Below, in pieces: positions 45,257 through 53,208 of a stretch of 53,549 nucleotides of DNA. The translations under genes were made by a program, and so were the position numbers. Numbering within the stretch: position 1 is the stretch's first letter; each line of letters opens with the position of its first letter. The notes beneath the pieces are model-generated. The model was given only the letters and a program-made list of their open reading frames with translations. It ran no database searches and was not told the origin of the DNA. This DNA comes from Bradyrhizobiaceae bacterium (lineage in GTDB: Bacteria > Pseudomonadota > Alphaproteobacteria > Rhizobiales > Xanthobacteraceae), in the NCBI GenBank assembly GCA_947481635.1, contig CANKHJ010000008.1, positions 1 through 53,549 of the forward strand. Reading direction: 5' to 3'.

Positions 45257-45754
45257 TCAGCCGTCGGCGCCCTCGGCCCTTGGCTCAAGCTGATCCAGTG
45301 CCCCGATCGCCCCGGCCCGGATCGCGACGATGGCATCGCGGGCGAGCTGATCGGCGCGCTCGTTCTCCGGATGCCCGGCGTGGCCCTTGACCCAGTGCCA
45401 CTCCACCTTGTGACGCTTCATCGCCTCGTCGAGGCGCTGCCACAGATCGACATTCTTCACCGGCTTCTTGTCGGCGGTACGCCAGCCGTTTTTCTTCCAG
45501 CCGTGAATCCAGCTCATGATGCCCTGACGCACGTATTGACTGTCGGTGTAGAGATCGACACGGCAGGGTTTCTTGAGCGCCTCGAGCGCCGCGATCGCAG
45601 CGCTCAGCTCCATGCGGTTGTTGGTGGTATGCGCTTCGCCGCCCTTGAGCTCGCGCTCCTTGCCGCCGGCCGCGAGGATCGCGCCCCAGCCGCCCGGACC
45701 CGGGTTGCCCGAGCAGGCGCCGTCGGTGTGAATCACGACATGCGGCTCGCTCAT
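45257..45754 (-). CDS. rnhA: Ribonuclease HI
   Basis: Cuts RNA in RNA-DNA hybrids. The 165 residues carry the four acidic catalytic positions in [19 protein letters not shown], the Glu in [30 protein letters not shown] and [12 protein letters not shown], plus the basic handle HGWKKNGW. The start overlaps the thrB stop by four bases. Confidence 0.97.
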   Translation of the reverse strand: MSEPHVVIHTDGACSGNPGPGGWGAILAAGGKERELKGGEAHTTNNRMELSAAIAALEALKKPCRVDLYTDSQYVRQGIMSWIHGWKKNGWRTADKKPVKNVDLWQRLDEAMKRHKVEWHWVKGHAGHPENERADQLARDAIVAIRAGAIGALDQLEPRAEGADG

Positions 45755-46713
45755 GCGGCGATGCCGTAATCGCGCGTGCTCGCGGTCTGATGAAAGCGCA
45801 GCTTGCGCACGTATTCGAGCGGGTCCTTCGGCTTCACCAGCGCGCCCGGCGGCACGTTGAGCCAGTCGACCAGCCGCGTCAGCAGGAAGCGCAACGCCGC
45901 GCCGCGCGCGAGCAGCGGAAACACTTCCTGCTCGGCGCCGGTCAGCGGCCGCAGCCGCGCATAGGCCGAGAGCAAGGCGCGGCCCTTGGTCACGTTATAG
46001 GAATGATCCTGCTCAAAGCACCAGGCATTGAGGCAGATTGCGACGTCATAGGCGAACGCATCGGTGCATGCGAAATAGAAATCGATCAGCCCGGACAGCT
46101 TGTCGCCGAGAAAGAAAACATTATCGGGAAACAGGTCGGCGTGGATCACGCCCTGCGGCAGGTCGCGCGGCCAGCTTCGCTCCAGCACATCCAGCTCGCG
46201 TGCAACGAAGCCGCCGAGGTCAAGCTGCACCTCGTTGGCGCGCGCGCCGCAGGCCTCGTGTAGCGGCCGCCAGCCATCGACCGACAGCGCATTGCGGCGC
46301 TTGAGCGGGAAGTCGGCGCCGGCGAGATGCAACCGCGCCAGCGCCTCGCCGAGCGCCGCGCAATGGCCTGCGGACGGACGCCTGATCCACATCCCGTCGA
46401 GGAAGGTGATCACCGCGGCCGGACGGCCGGCGACCATGCCCAGCGCCGCGCCGGCACGATTTTTCACCGGCTGCGGACAGGTGAGCCCGCGCGCCGACAG
46501 GTGCTCCATCAGTCCGAGGAAGAACGGCAGATCACCGGTCGCCACGCGCTTCTCATAGAGCGTGAGGATGTAATAACCGCGGCTGGTATGGACCAGGAAA
46601 TTGGAATTCTCGACGCCCTCGGCGATGCCCTTGTAGGAGAGCAGTTCGCCGATATCGTAGCCCGCCAGAAAGGCGGCCAGCTCCTCGGCAGCGACGTCGG
46701 TGTAGACGGCCAT
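45751..46713 (-). CDS. thrB: Homoserine kinase, aminoglycoside-phosphotransferase-fold type
   Basis: Phosphorylates homoserine in threonine biosynthesis. The 320 residues begin [20 protein letters not shown] and contain the APH-like catalytic loop [20 protein letters not shown] with the following [18 protein letters not shown]. This is the alphaproteobacterial/Pseudomonas ThrB type, not the GHMP kinase. It lies between ispH (5-base gap) and rnhA (4-base overlap). Confidence 0.94.
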   Translation of the reverse strand: MAVYTDVAAEELAAFLAGYDIGELLSYKGIAEGVENSNFLVHTSRGYYILTLYEKRVATGDLPFFLGLMEHLSARGLTCPQPVKNRAGAALGMVAGRPAAVITFLDGMWIRRPSAGHCAALGEALARLHLAGADFPLKRRNALSVDGWRPLHEACGARANEVQLDLGGFVARELDVLERSWPRDLPQGVIHADLFPDNVFFLGDKLSGLIDFYFACTDAFAYDVAICLNAWCFEQDHSYNVTKGRALLSAYARLRPLTGAEQEVFPLLARGAALRFLLTRLVDWLNVPPGALVKPKDPLEYVRKLRFHQTASTRDYGIAA

Positions 46714-46718
46714 GCGGC

Positions 46719-47699
46719 TTACTCAGCCGCCGCGGAGCGCAGCGGGCGCGGCAGCGGGAAGAACATCCCCTCCTCCGCCGCCGACACTTGCTCGACCGCA
46801 ACGGCATAGCGTTCCGCGAAGGCACCGATGATTTCTTCCACCAGCACCTCGGGCGCGGATGCACCGGCCGTGATGCCGAGCGAGGCGATGCCGTCGAACA
46901 ATGTCCAGTCGATCTCGCTGGCACGTTGCACCAGCGCGACCCGCGGACAGCCCTCGCGCTCGGCGACTTCCTTGAGGCGCTGCGAGTTGGAGGAATTCGG
47001 TGCGCCGACGACGATCATCGCTGCGACCTGCGGCGCGACACGTTTGACCGCGTCCTGCCGGTTGGTCGTGGCGTAACAGATGTCTTCTTTATGCGGACCG
47101 ACGATCTCGGGAAAGCGCGCCTTCAGCGCCGCGACGATCGCGGCGGTGTCATCGACCGACAGGGTGGTCTGCGTGACATAGGCCAAGCGCGAGGGATCGC
47201 GCGGCGCGAAGCTGTCGACATCCGCCACCGACTGCACCAAAGCCACCGCGCCGGGCGGCAATTGCCCCATCGTTCCGACCACCTCGGGGTGCCCGTGGTG
47301 GCCGATCAGCACGATCTCACGACCGCGGCGGAAATGGATCTCGGCCTCGCGGTGGACCTTGGTGACCAGGGGACAGGTGGCGTCGAGCGCGAAGAAATTG
47401 CGCCGCTGCGCCTCCTCCGGGATCGATTTGGGAACCCCGTGGGCCGAAAAGATCACCGGGGCGGTGGTATCCGGGATCTCGTCCAGCTCCTCGACAAACA
47501 CCGCGCCCTTGGCGCGCAGGCCCTCGACCACATAGCGGTTATGGACGATCTCATGGCGCACATAGACCGGCGCCCCATAGAGTTCCAGCGCCCGTTCCAC
47601 CGAGTCGATCGCCCGCACCACCCCGGCGCAGAAGCCGCGCGGGGAACACAGGAGCACCCGCAATTGCGGCTTCCCGACAGTTTGTTCGGATTGGTCCAT
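46719..47699 (-). CDS. ispH: 4-hydroxy-3-methylbut-2-enyl diphosphate reductase IspH
   Basis: Last enzyme of the MEP isoprenoid pathway, a [4Fe-4S] protein. The 326 residues carry the three cluster Cys in [29 protein letters not shown] and [14 protein letters not shown], with the substrate loop [16 protein letters not shown]. The frame remains open 18 codons upstream, but [10 protein letters not shown] is the family-like start. First gene of ispH-thrB-rnhA, divergent from trcR. Confidence 0.96.
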   Translation of the reverse strand: MDQSEQTVGKPQLRVLLCSPRGFCAGVVRAIDSVERALELYGAPVYVRHEIVHNRYVVEGLRAKGAVFVEELDEIPDTTAPVIFSAHGVPKSIPEEAQRRNFFALDATCPLVTKVHREAEIHFRRGREIVLIGHHGHPEVVGTMGQLPPGAVALVQSVADVDSFAPRDPSRLAYVTQTTLSVDDTAAIVAALKARFPEIVGPHKEDICYATTNRQDAVKRVAPQVAAMIVVGAPNSSNSQRLKEVAEREGCPRVALVQRASEIDWTLFDGIASLGITAGASAPEVLVEEIIGAFAERYAVAVEQVSAAEEGMFFPLPRPLRSAAAE

Positions 47700-47841
47700 A
47701 CCGGCCCCATGTAACATATCGACCCGCCAAAACCATTGCCCCGCCCAGCCCAACTCCCTATATTCGGCCCACTTTCAGGTCATTCCCATGACGTGAGGCT
47801 TCGTCCCCGAGGGGCGGGCGAGGCATAGAGGAGATTTAGCT

Positions 47842-48525
47842 ATGAACCAGCCGCTGATGCCCAAGGCCACCGCCGTCTGGCTGGTCGAGAACACGGCCCT
47901 GTCGTTCGATCAGATCGCGCACCTCTGCAGCCTGCATCCGCTCGAGGTGAAAGCCATCGCGGACGGCGATTCGGCCCAAGGCATCAAGGGCATGGACCCG
48001 ATCGCGACCGGCCAATTGTCGCGCGAGGAGATCAGCAAGGGCGAGGCCGACCATAGCTACCGGATGCACATCGCCGAATCCAAGGTCCGGCTGCCGCAGC
48101 CGAAGCAGAAGAAGGGTCCACGCTACACCCCGGTGTCACGCCGCCAGGACCGCCCGAACGCCATCCTGTGGCTGGTGCGCAACCATCCGGAGCTCAAGGA
48201 CGCGCAGATCATGCGCCTGGTCGGCACCACCAAGTCGACCATCCAGGCGATCCGCGACCGCACCCACTGGAATGCCAGCACGCTGACCCCGCTCGACCCA
48301 GTGACGCTGGGCCTCTGCTCGCAGATCGACCTGGATTTCGAGGTCGCGCGCGCCGCCAAGGAGAAGCCGGTCGACGCCACCGCCGCCGGCCCGACGCTGC
48401 TCCCAGCCTCCGAGACCACCGCGCGCCGCGAGGCCGAGGAGGCGGAAGCCGACGAGAAGAAGTCGGACGAGCTCAACGTCGATGCGGTGTTCGCGAAGCT
48501 CAAGCAGCTCGGCGGCAAGAACTGA
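47842..48525 (+). CDS. trcR: TrcR-like cell-cycle transcriptional regulator (DUF1013)
   Basis: Alphaproteobacterial DNA-binding regulator of 227 residues. Two helix-turn-helix-like segments are visible: LVENTALSFDQIAHLCSLHP near the N-terminus and AILWLVRNHPELKDAQIMRL with VGTTKSTIQAIRDRTHW in the middle. The C-terminus is an acidic tail (EAEEAEADEKKSDELNVD). GGAG precedes the ATG and a hairpin terminator follows. The name follows the NCBI-style naming for DUF1013; targets in this organism are unknown. Confidence 0.88.
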   Translation: MNQPLMPKATAVWLVENTALSFDQIAHLCSLHPLEVKAIADGDSAQGIKGMDPIATGQLSREEISKGEADHSYRMHIAESKVRLPQPKQKKGPRYTPVSRRQDRPNAILWLVRNHPELKDAQIMRLVGTTKSTIQAIRDRTHWNASTLTPLDPVTLGLCSQIDLDFEVARAAKEKPVDATAAGPTLLPASETTARREAEEAEADEKKSDELNVDAVFAKLKQLGGKN

Positions 48526-48549
48526 ATTCTTCGATTTCTGATCTGCGTG

Positions 48550-48572
48550 ATGCCCGGCCTTGTGCCGGGCAT
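48550..48572 (+). terminator. Palindromic terminator/REP-like repeat after trcR
   Basis: ATGCCCGGC and GCCGGGCAT around CTTGT, then TTTTCGTTT, 24 bases after the trcR stop. Same module as at 43932-43960. The rest of the 273-base gap up to the next gene shows no further recognisable feature. Confidence 0.8.
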
Positions 48573-48798
48573 TTTCGTTTGGGGCATCGCCGCAACGTTC
48601 GGAAAGGATTGAATCCTCAGTATCGGATTCACATCTGATTAACGCTGTCTCTGCCCTTGAGCGATATCACTGCACATTCCGGCCGTTTCACGGGGGCACG
48701 CGCGCCGGATTCCGGAACCTGCCTGCCTCGATCACAGTTGGTGGTCGTATCATCGATGACGTCAGCGACGAGAGAAATTTGTTTGGCAGGAGGCGGCA

Positions 48799-49167
48799 AT
48801 GAACGACGCGGTGCATCAACTCTTGCAGGTCATCTTGCAGGGCGTCACCTGGGCGTTCCGAACCATCGAGACGATATGGGTGTGGTCGTGGTCGGAAATC
48901 GGCGCGGCCTTCACCATGAGCTGGGGCGATCTGCCGCCGTGGAAGATCGCATTGGGCCTCGCCGCGCTCGTGATCCTCGGCGTGATCCTTTTCATCGTCT
49001 TCATGCGCGGCGTGCGCGCCTTCGGGACCATCGCCACGGCGTTCGGGACCATGGCGCTGACGCTGGCCGGCGCGCTCACGCTGGTCGTGACCGCGGGTCT
49101 GTTCTCACGCGGCTTTCAGTGGGTGGTGGCGAGCGTGCCGGATAATTTCTGGGAGAAATTCATCTAG
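48799..49167 (+). CDS. Small membrane protein of unknown function
   Basis: Unrecognised protein of 122 residues, starting MNDAVHQLLQVILQGVTWAF. Two strong hydrophobic segments, about residues 49-68 and 77-101, with an amphipathic Trp-rich N-terminal helix (TWAFRTIETIWVWSWSEI) that may lie on the membrane. AGGAGG is placed seven bases before the ATG, good evidence for translation. It converges with the cysteine hydrolase gene. Confidence 0.78.
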   Translation: MNDAVHQLLQVILQGVTWAFRTIETIWVWSWSEIGAAFTMSWGDLPPWKIALGLAALVILGVILFIVFMRGVRAFGTIATAFGTMALTLAGALTLVVTAGLFSRGFQWVVASVPDNFWEKFI

Positions 49168-49176
49168 GCGACGCGA

Positions 49177-49878
49177 CTACCCGGCACGTAGCAGGCGCGT
49201 CACGACCTCGTCGGTGGTCTGCACATCGCCGAAGCTCTGGAAGAACGAGGTCAGCCCGGCGAGGTGATCGTCGGGGTAGCGCGCGCCGTTCGCATCCGAG
49301 ACCATGACCACCTTGTAGTCGATCATCATCGCGTCGCGTGCCGCGCTTTCGCAGCACATATTGGTCGCGGTGCCGGTGACAATCAGGCTGTCGATGCCGC
49401 GCGCCTTGAGCAGCTCATCGAGGTTCGATGCCCCAGCGACGAACGGCGAGAACCGGCTTTTGTAGACGGTCTCGTCGCCGGCCTTGATCTCGAGATCCTT
49501 GTGGAATTCATGGCCCGGATGGCCGGGCGAGAGCTGATCGCGGTGGTTGGCGCCTTTTTCCGGCGTGAAGAAATGATCGTGATAAATGTGCCAGCGGCTC
49601 TGGCCGCCCGCGCCCGCGGTCATGCCGACCCAGACGACCATTCCGCCCTGCGCGCGCAAAGTCGCCGCGATGCGGTTGATGTTCGGGATGATGCCGACGA
49701 CGGATGCGATCTCACCGACATAGAAATTCTGCATGTCGATGACGAGCAGCGCGGTGCGTTTCGGATCGAAACGGTCGAACACATTAAGCCGCCCGCGCTT
49801 CGCCATGACGCGATCGATGACATATTGCGGGAAGTCGTAGGGGGTCGAGGCGGTTTTATCGGAATTATCTGAGCTCAC
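49177..49878 (-). CDS. Isochorismatase-family cysteine hydrolase
   Basis: Cytoplasmic hydrolase of 233 residues from the GTG. Catalytic triad candidates are Asp in LLVIDMQNFYVGE, Lys in ETVYKSRFSPF and Cys in VTGTATNMCCESAARDAMM. The relatives include nicotinamidases, N-carbamoylsarcosine amidases and RutB-like amidases; the substrate is open. The frame continues 15 codons upstream to an ATG that lies inside the palindromic repeat (encoding MAGTSPAM), so that longer start is probably an artefact of the insertion. Confidence 0.85.
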   Translation of the reverse strand: MSSDNSDKTASTPYDFPQYVIDRVMAKRGRLNVFDRFDPKRTALLVIDMQNFYVGEIASVVGIIPNINRIAATLRAQGGMVVWVGMTAGAGGQSRWHIYHDHFFTPEKGANHRDQLSPGHPGHEFHKDLEIKAGDETVYKSRFSPFVAGASNLDELLKARGIDSLIVTGTATNMCCESAARDAMMIDYKVVMVSDANGARYPDDHLAGLTSFFQSFGDVQTTDEVVTRLLRAG

Positions 49879-49884
49879 GCTATT

Positions 49885-49932
49885 CAATCCATTCTCCGTC
49901 ATGGCCGGGCTTGTCCCGGCCATCCACGTCTT
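49885..49932. repeat. Left 48-base inverted repeat of the GIY-YIG element
   Basis: Identical, base for base, to the reverse complement of 50249-50296. It contains its own palindrome, GGCCGGG-CTTGT-CCCGGCC. Translations give MAGTSPAMTE in one direction and MAGLVPAIHV in the other, signatures often seen fused to rhizobial proteins in annotations. Confidence 0.97.
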
Positions 49933-49947
49933 TCTTGCTTCTGGTTA

Positions 49948-50235
49948 TTAGATCAGCGTGTCGTACAAATCCATCCATTCCGGATTGGCGTTATTTATCA
50001 AACGCACTTTCCACGCCCGCGACCAATGCTTGATTGTCTTTTCGCGCTGAATGGCTTCGCGGATGTCGTCGAACCGCTCGGCGTAGACTAGCAGCTTGAG
50101 GCCGTAGCGCTGGGTGAATCCTTTGATCAGGCCTTCGCGATGCTCGAACGCGCGGCGCGGAACGTTGCTCGTCACACCGACATACAGGATGCCGTTGCGT
50201 TTGTTCGTGACGAAATAGACCCAGCCCCCAGCCAT
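49948..50235 (-). CDS. GIY-YIG nuclease superfamily protein
   Basis: A 95-residue protein with the GIY-YIG core: GWVYFVTNKRNGILYVGVTS (the two Tyr-containing strands), then VPRRAFEHREGLIKGFTQRY with the conserved Arg, and an AIQREKTIKHW segment whose Glu is the expected metal ligand. There is no DNA-recognition domain, as in YhbQ/UPF0213 single-domain members. The ATG lies within the element, just inside the right inverted repeat; an extended frame into the neighbouring gene is a shadow. No good ribosome-binding site. Confidence 0.9.
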   Translation of the reverse strand: MAGGWVYFVTNKRNGILYVGVTSNVPRRAFEHREGLIKGFTQRYGLKLLVYAERFDDIREAIQREKTIKHWSRAWKVRLINNANPEWMDLYDTLI

Positions 50236-50248
50236 GCCATATTGAAGC

Positions 50249-50296
50249 AAGACGTGGATGGCCGGGACAAGCCCGGCCATGACGGAGAATGGATTG
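50249..50296. repeat. Right 48-base inverted repeat of the GIY-YIG element
   Basis: Perfect reverse complement of 49885-49932. Beyond the 48 bases the inner flanks still match (GCTTC) if a 4-base TCTT insertion is allowed on the left side, so the ancestral ends were slightly longer. Confidence 0.97.
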
Positions 50297-50303
50297 GTAC
50301 GCC

Positions 50304-52229
50304 CTAACCCCCCACACCGCGCCCCTTCAGCGCAGTGCCGATCTCGTCGAGGATCGCGGGATCGTCGATGGTCGCGGGCATCTGCCAGGTTTCGCCGTCG
50401 GCGATCTTTTTCATGGTGCCGCGCAGGATCTTGCCCGAACGCGTCTTCGGCAGCCGCGCCACGGTGAGCGCCAGCTTGAACGATGCCACCGGGCCGATCT
50501 TCTCGCGCACCAGCGCCACGATCTCCTGCTCCACCTGTGACGGCGGCATGTTCACGCCGGCCTTGAGCACGATGAAGCCGCACGGCACCTCGCCCTTGAG
50601 CGGGTCGACAATCCCGATCACCGCGCATTCGGCGACCGCCGGATGCGCGGCCAGCACCTCTTCCATGGCGCCGGTGGAGAGGCGATGGCCCGCGGTGTTG
50701 ATGATGTCATCGGTGCGGCCCATCACATGGACATAGCCGTCCTCGTCCTTGAAGCCGGCATCGGCGGTTTTGTAATAACCAGGGAATTCGGCGAGGTAGC
50801 TTTCCTTGAAGCGCTCGTCCTGCTGCCACAGCGTCGGGAAACACGCCGGCGGCAGCGGCAGCTTCACCACGATCGATCCGATCTTGCCCGCCGCTAATTC
50901 CTTGCAGGCCTCGTCCACAACCCGCACGTCATAGCCCGGCATCGGCACGGTTGCGGAGCCGTGCTTCACCGGCAGCATGCCGAGCCCGAGCGGATTGCCG
51001 GCGATGCACCAGCCGGTTTCGGTCTGCCACCAGTGATCGATCACCGGCACCTTGAGCACCTGCTCGGCCCATTGCACCGTATCCGGATCGGCGCGCTCGC
51101 CGGCGAGAAACAGCGCGCGGAATTTCGACAGATCGTAACCGCTGAGCAGCTTGGCTTGCGGGTCCTCCTTGCGGATCGCGCGGAACGCGGTCGGCGCGGT
51201 GAACAGCGACACCACGCCGTGCTCGGCGCAGACGCGCCAGAACGCGCCGGCATCTGGCGTCCCGACCGGCTTGCCCTCATAGAGGATCGAGGTGCAGCCG
51301 TGAAATAGCGGCGCATAGACGATGTAGCTGTGACCGACCACCCAGCCGACATCAGAGCCGGACCACCACACCTCGCCGGGATCGATGTTGTAGAGATTCT
51401 TCATCGACCATTTCAGCGCGACCATGTGGCCGCCATTGTCGCGCACCACGCCCTTCGGGATGCCGGTCGTGCCGGAGGTGTATAGGATGTAGAGCGGATC
51501 GGTCGCGAGCACCGGCACGCAATCCGAGGTCCAGGCATATTCCATCGCGTAGTTCCACGCCGTCTTCCAGTCATGGTCGCGGCCGGGCGTCAGCTCCGCC
51601 TCGCATTGCGGGCGCTGCAGGATCAGGCAGGTCTGCGGCTTGGCGGTGGAGAGCCGGATCGCCTCGTCGAGCAGCGGCTTGTAGGGAACCACGCGGGCGC
51701 CTTCGAGGCCGCAACTCGCGGTCAGGATCACCTTCGGCTTGGCGTCGTCGATCCGGGTCGCGAGTTCGCGCGCCGCGAAGCCGCCGAACACCACCGAATG
51801 CACCGCGCCGATACGTGCACAGGCGAGCATCGCGAACACCGCCTCCGGCACCGCCGGCATGTAGATGATGACGCGGTCGCCCTTGCCGACCCCGAAATTC
51901 TTCAGGATCGCGCCAAGGATCTGCACCTCGGTGAGCAGCCGGTGATAGGTGACGACACGCTTGCTGTTCGCGACCGGCGAGTCGTAGATCAGCGCCGCCT
52001 GGTCGCCCCGGGTTGCGACGTGACGGTCCACCGCATTCCAGCAGGTGTTGCAGGAGGCGCCGGTGAACCAGCGGCCGTAAATCCCGGCATCGGGATCGAA
52101 CACCTTCTTGGCCGGCTCGAACCAATCGATCTCACGCGCAGCGTCGGCCCAAAAGCCCTTCGGATCGCGTTGTGCCCGGGCATAGACCTCGTGATAGCGG
52201 CTGGTCCCAGTGTCGTTGCGGGCGTCCAT
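50304..52229 (-). CDS. prpE: Propionyl-CoA synthetase
   Basis: AMP-forming acyl-CoA ligase of 641 residues. ATP-binding P-loop-like LYILYTSGTTGIPKGVVRDN, the hinge GRTDDIINTAGHRLSTGAME, and a C-terminal Lys in RSGKILRGTMKKI that is subject to acetylation in related enzymes. WWSGSDVGWVVGHSYIVYAP and the overall length match PrpE; acetyl-CoA synthetase is the close alternative. GGGGAGGG precedes the ATG. It lies upstream of the cysteine hydrolase on the same strand, now separated by the GIY-YIG element. Confidence 0.93.
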   Translation of the reverse strand: MDARNDTGTSRYHEVYARAQRDPKGFWADAAREIDWFEPAKKVFDPDAGIYGRWFTGASCNTCWNAVDRHVATRGDQAALIYDSPVANSKRVVTYHRLLTEVQILGAILKNFGVGKGDRVIIYMPAVPEAVFAMLACARIGAVHSVVFGGFAARELATRIDDAKPKVILTASCGLEGARVVPYKPLLDEAIRLSTAKPQTCLILQRPQCEAELTPGRDHDWKTAWNYAMEYAWTSDCVPVLATDPLYILYTSGTTGIPKGVVRDNGGHMVALKWSMKNLYNIDPGEVWWSGSDVGWVVGHSYIVYAPLFHGCTSILYEGKPVGTPDAGAFWRVCAEHGVVSLFTAPTAFRAIRKEDPQAKLLSGYDLSKFRALFLAGERADPDTVQWAEQVLKVPVIDHWWQTETGWCIAGNPLGLGMLPVKHGSATVPMPGYDVRVVDEACKELAAGKIGSIVVKLPLPPACFPTLWQQDERFKESYLAEFPGYYKTADAGFKDEDGYVHVMGRTDDIINTAGHRLSTGAMEEVLAAHPAVAECAVIGIVDPLKGEVPCGFIVLKAGVNMPPSQVEQEIVALVREKIGPVASFKLALTVARLPKTRSGKILRGTMKKIADGETWQMPATIDDPAILDEIGTALKGRGVGG

Positions 52230-52249
52230 GCAGCCCTCCCCTGTCTTTA

Positions 52250-52326
52250 CCGGGCTTGACCCGGCAACCCATCATGCATGAAGAACGGTCTTAGCAAATA
52301 GATGTAGCCGCGGGTCAAGCCCGCGG
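52250..52326. repeat. Pair of inverted palindromic repeats between prpE and the TauE-like gene
   Basis: A hairpin at 52250-52264 (CCGGG-CTTGA-CCCGG) and a second at 52308-52326 (CCGCGGG-TCAAG-CCCGCGG) have mutually reverse-complementary cores (GGGCTTGACCC and GGGTCAAGCCC). This is the usual layout of REP-like doublets in rhizobia. They fill most of the 134-base divergent intergenic region. Confidence 0.75.
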
Positions 52327-52363
52327 GCGACACCGGCGCAAGCCGCGCCCGAAAGTTCTTCCG

Positions 52364-53122
52364 CTGATCATCACCGATCCGATCTTCTACCTCATCGCCA
52401 TTCCGGCGCTGACAGCCCTCGGCCTCGCCAAGGGCGGCTTTGCCGGGCTGGGCTCGATCGCAACGCCGCTGGTGGCGCTCTATCTGGCACCGCTCGAGGC
52501 GGCGGCGCTGATTCTGCCGGTGCTGCTGTTCCAGGACGTGATCTCGGTCTGGATCTACCGCAAGGACTGGAGCGCCTGGAACCTGAAGGTGCTGCTGCCC
52601 GGCGCCATGATCGGCATCGGGCTCGCCTGGATTTTCGCTGGCCAGGTCTCGGATGACGTCATTCGCATCACCGTCGGTGTCATCGGCGTCGCTTTCGTAG
52701 CCAATGCCTTCCTCAACCGCCGCATGACCGAGCCGCAAATCAAGACTGCCGTAAGCGGCGTGTTCTGGGGCTCGGTCTCGGGCTTCGTCTCGACCCTCAC
52801 CCAAGGCGGCAGTCCGCCATTCCATGTCCATACGCTGCCGCAGCGCATGCCCAAGATGACGCTGGTCGGCACCACGACGCTGTTTTTTGCGGCGGTGAAT
52901 ATGATGAAGGTGCTGCCCTATTTCGCGCTGGGGCAGTTCAACACGCGCAACCTCGCGACCTCCGTGGTGCTGCTGCCGCTCGCGGTCGCGACCAATTTCC
53001 TCGGCATGTGGCTGGTGGTGCGCACCCCGATGGAAGCGTTCTACAAGATCACTTACGTGCTGGCGCTGATCATCTCGGCCGCGCTGATCGCGCAGGGCGT
53101 CTATAACATGACGCATGCCTGA
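52364..53122 (+). CDS. TauE/SafE family permease with no standard start codon
   Basis: Membrane permease of about 252 residues with eight hydrophobic segments. The N-terminal half has TALGLAKGGFAGLGSIATPL and the C-terminal half SVSGFVSTLTQGGSPPFHVH, both family glycine motifs. Conserved sequence begins at about IITDPIFYLIAIPALTALGL, but no ATG, GTG or TTG precedes it before an in-frame stop at 52292; CTG at 52364 is the best candidate. The first standard start, GTG at 52472, would remove the first helix. It may therefore use CTG or carry a start mutation. Confidence 0.8.
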   Translation: MIITDPIFYLIAIPALTALGLAKGGFAGLGSIATPLVALYLAPLEAAALILPVLLFQDVISVWIYRKDWSAWNLKVLLPGAMIGIGLAWIFAGQVSDDVIRITVGVIGVAFVANAFLNRRMTEPQIKTAVSGVFWGSVSGFVSTLTQGGSPPFHVHTLPQRMPKMTLVGTTTLFFAAVNMMKVLPYFALGQFNTRNLATSVVLLPLAVATNFLGMWLVVRTPMEAFYKITYVLALIISAALIAQGVYNMTHA

Positions 53123-53208
53123 TCGCTCCGGCGCAAACCGGCAACGAACGGGCGCATTGATCAATCCCCGCGCACTTGGCTAGGTTGTCCGCGTTCCCGG
53201 GGGATATC

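Larger units (their letters stand above)
49885..50296. mobile_element. Compact GIY-YIG nuclease element with 48-base perfect inverted ends
   Basis: A 412-base unit bounded by perfect inverted repeats and carrying a single gene for a GIY-YIG nuclease-like protein. It sits between two minus-strand genes; its right end is eight bases from the propionyl-CoA synthetase stop. No target duplication is evident at the outer borders. The ends also show internal palindromes, so the unit resembles REP-type elements mobilised by a nuclease. Mobility is inference. Confidence 0.65.

Noticed and set aside
49948-50628. A 226-residue GIY-YIG protein reading in from the prpE region
   Set aside because: The N-terminal part is a prpE shadow plus the translated palindrome; the domain begins at the ATG inside the element.
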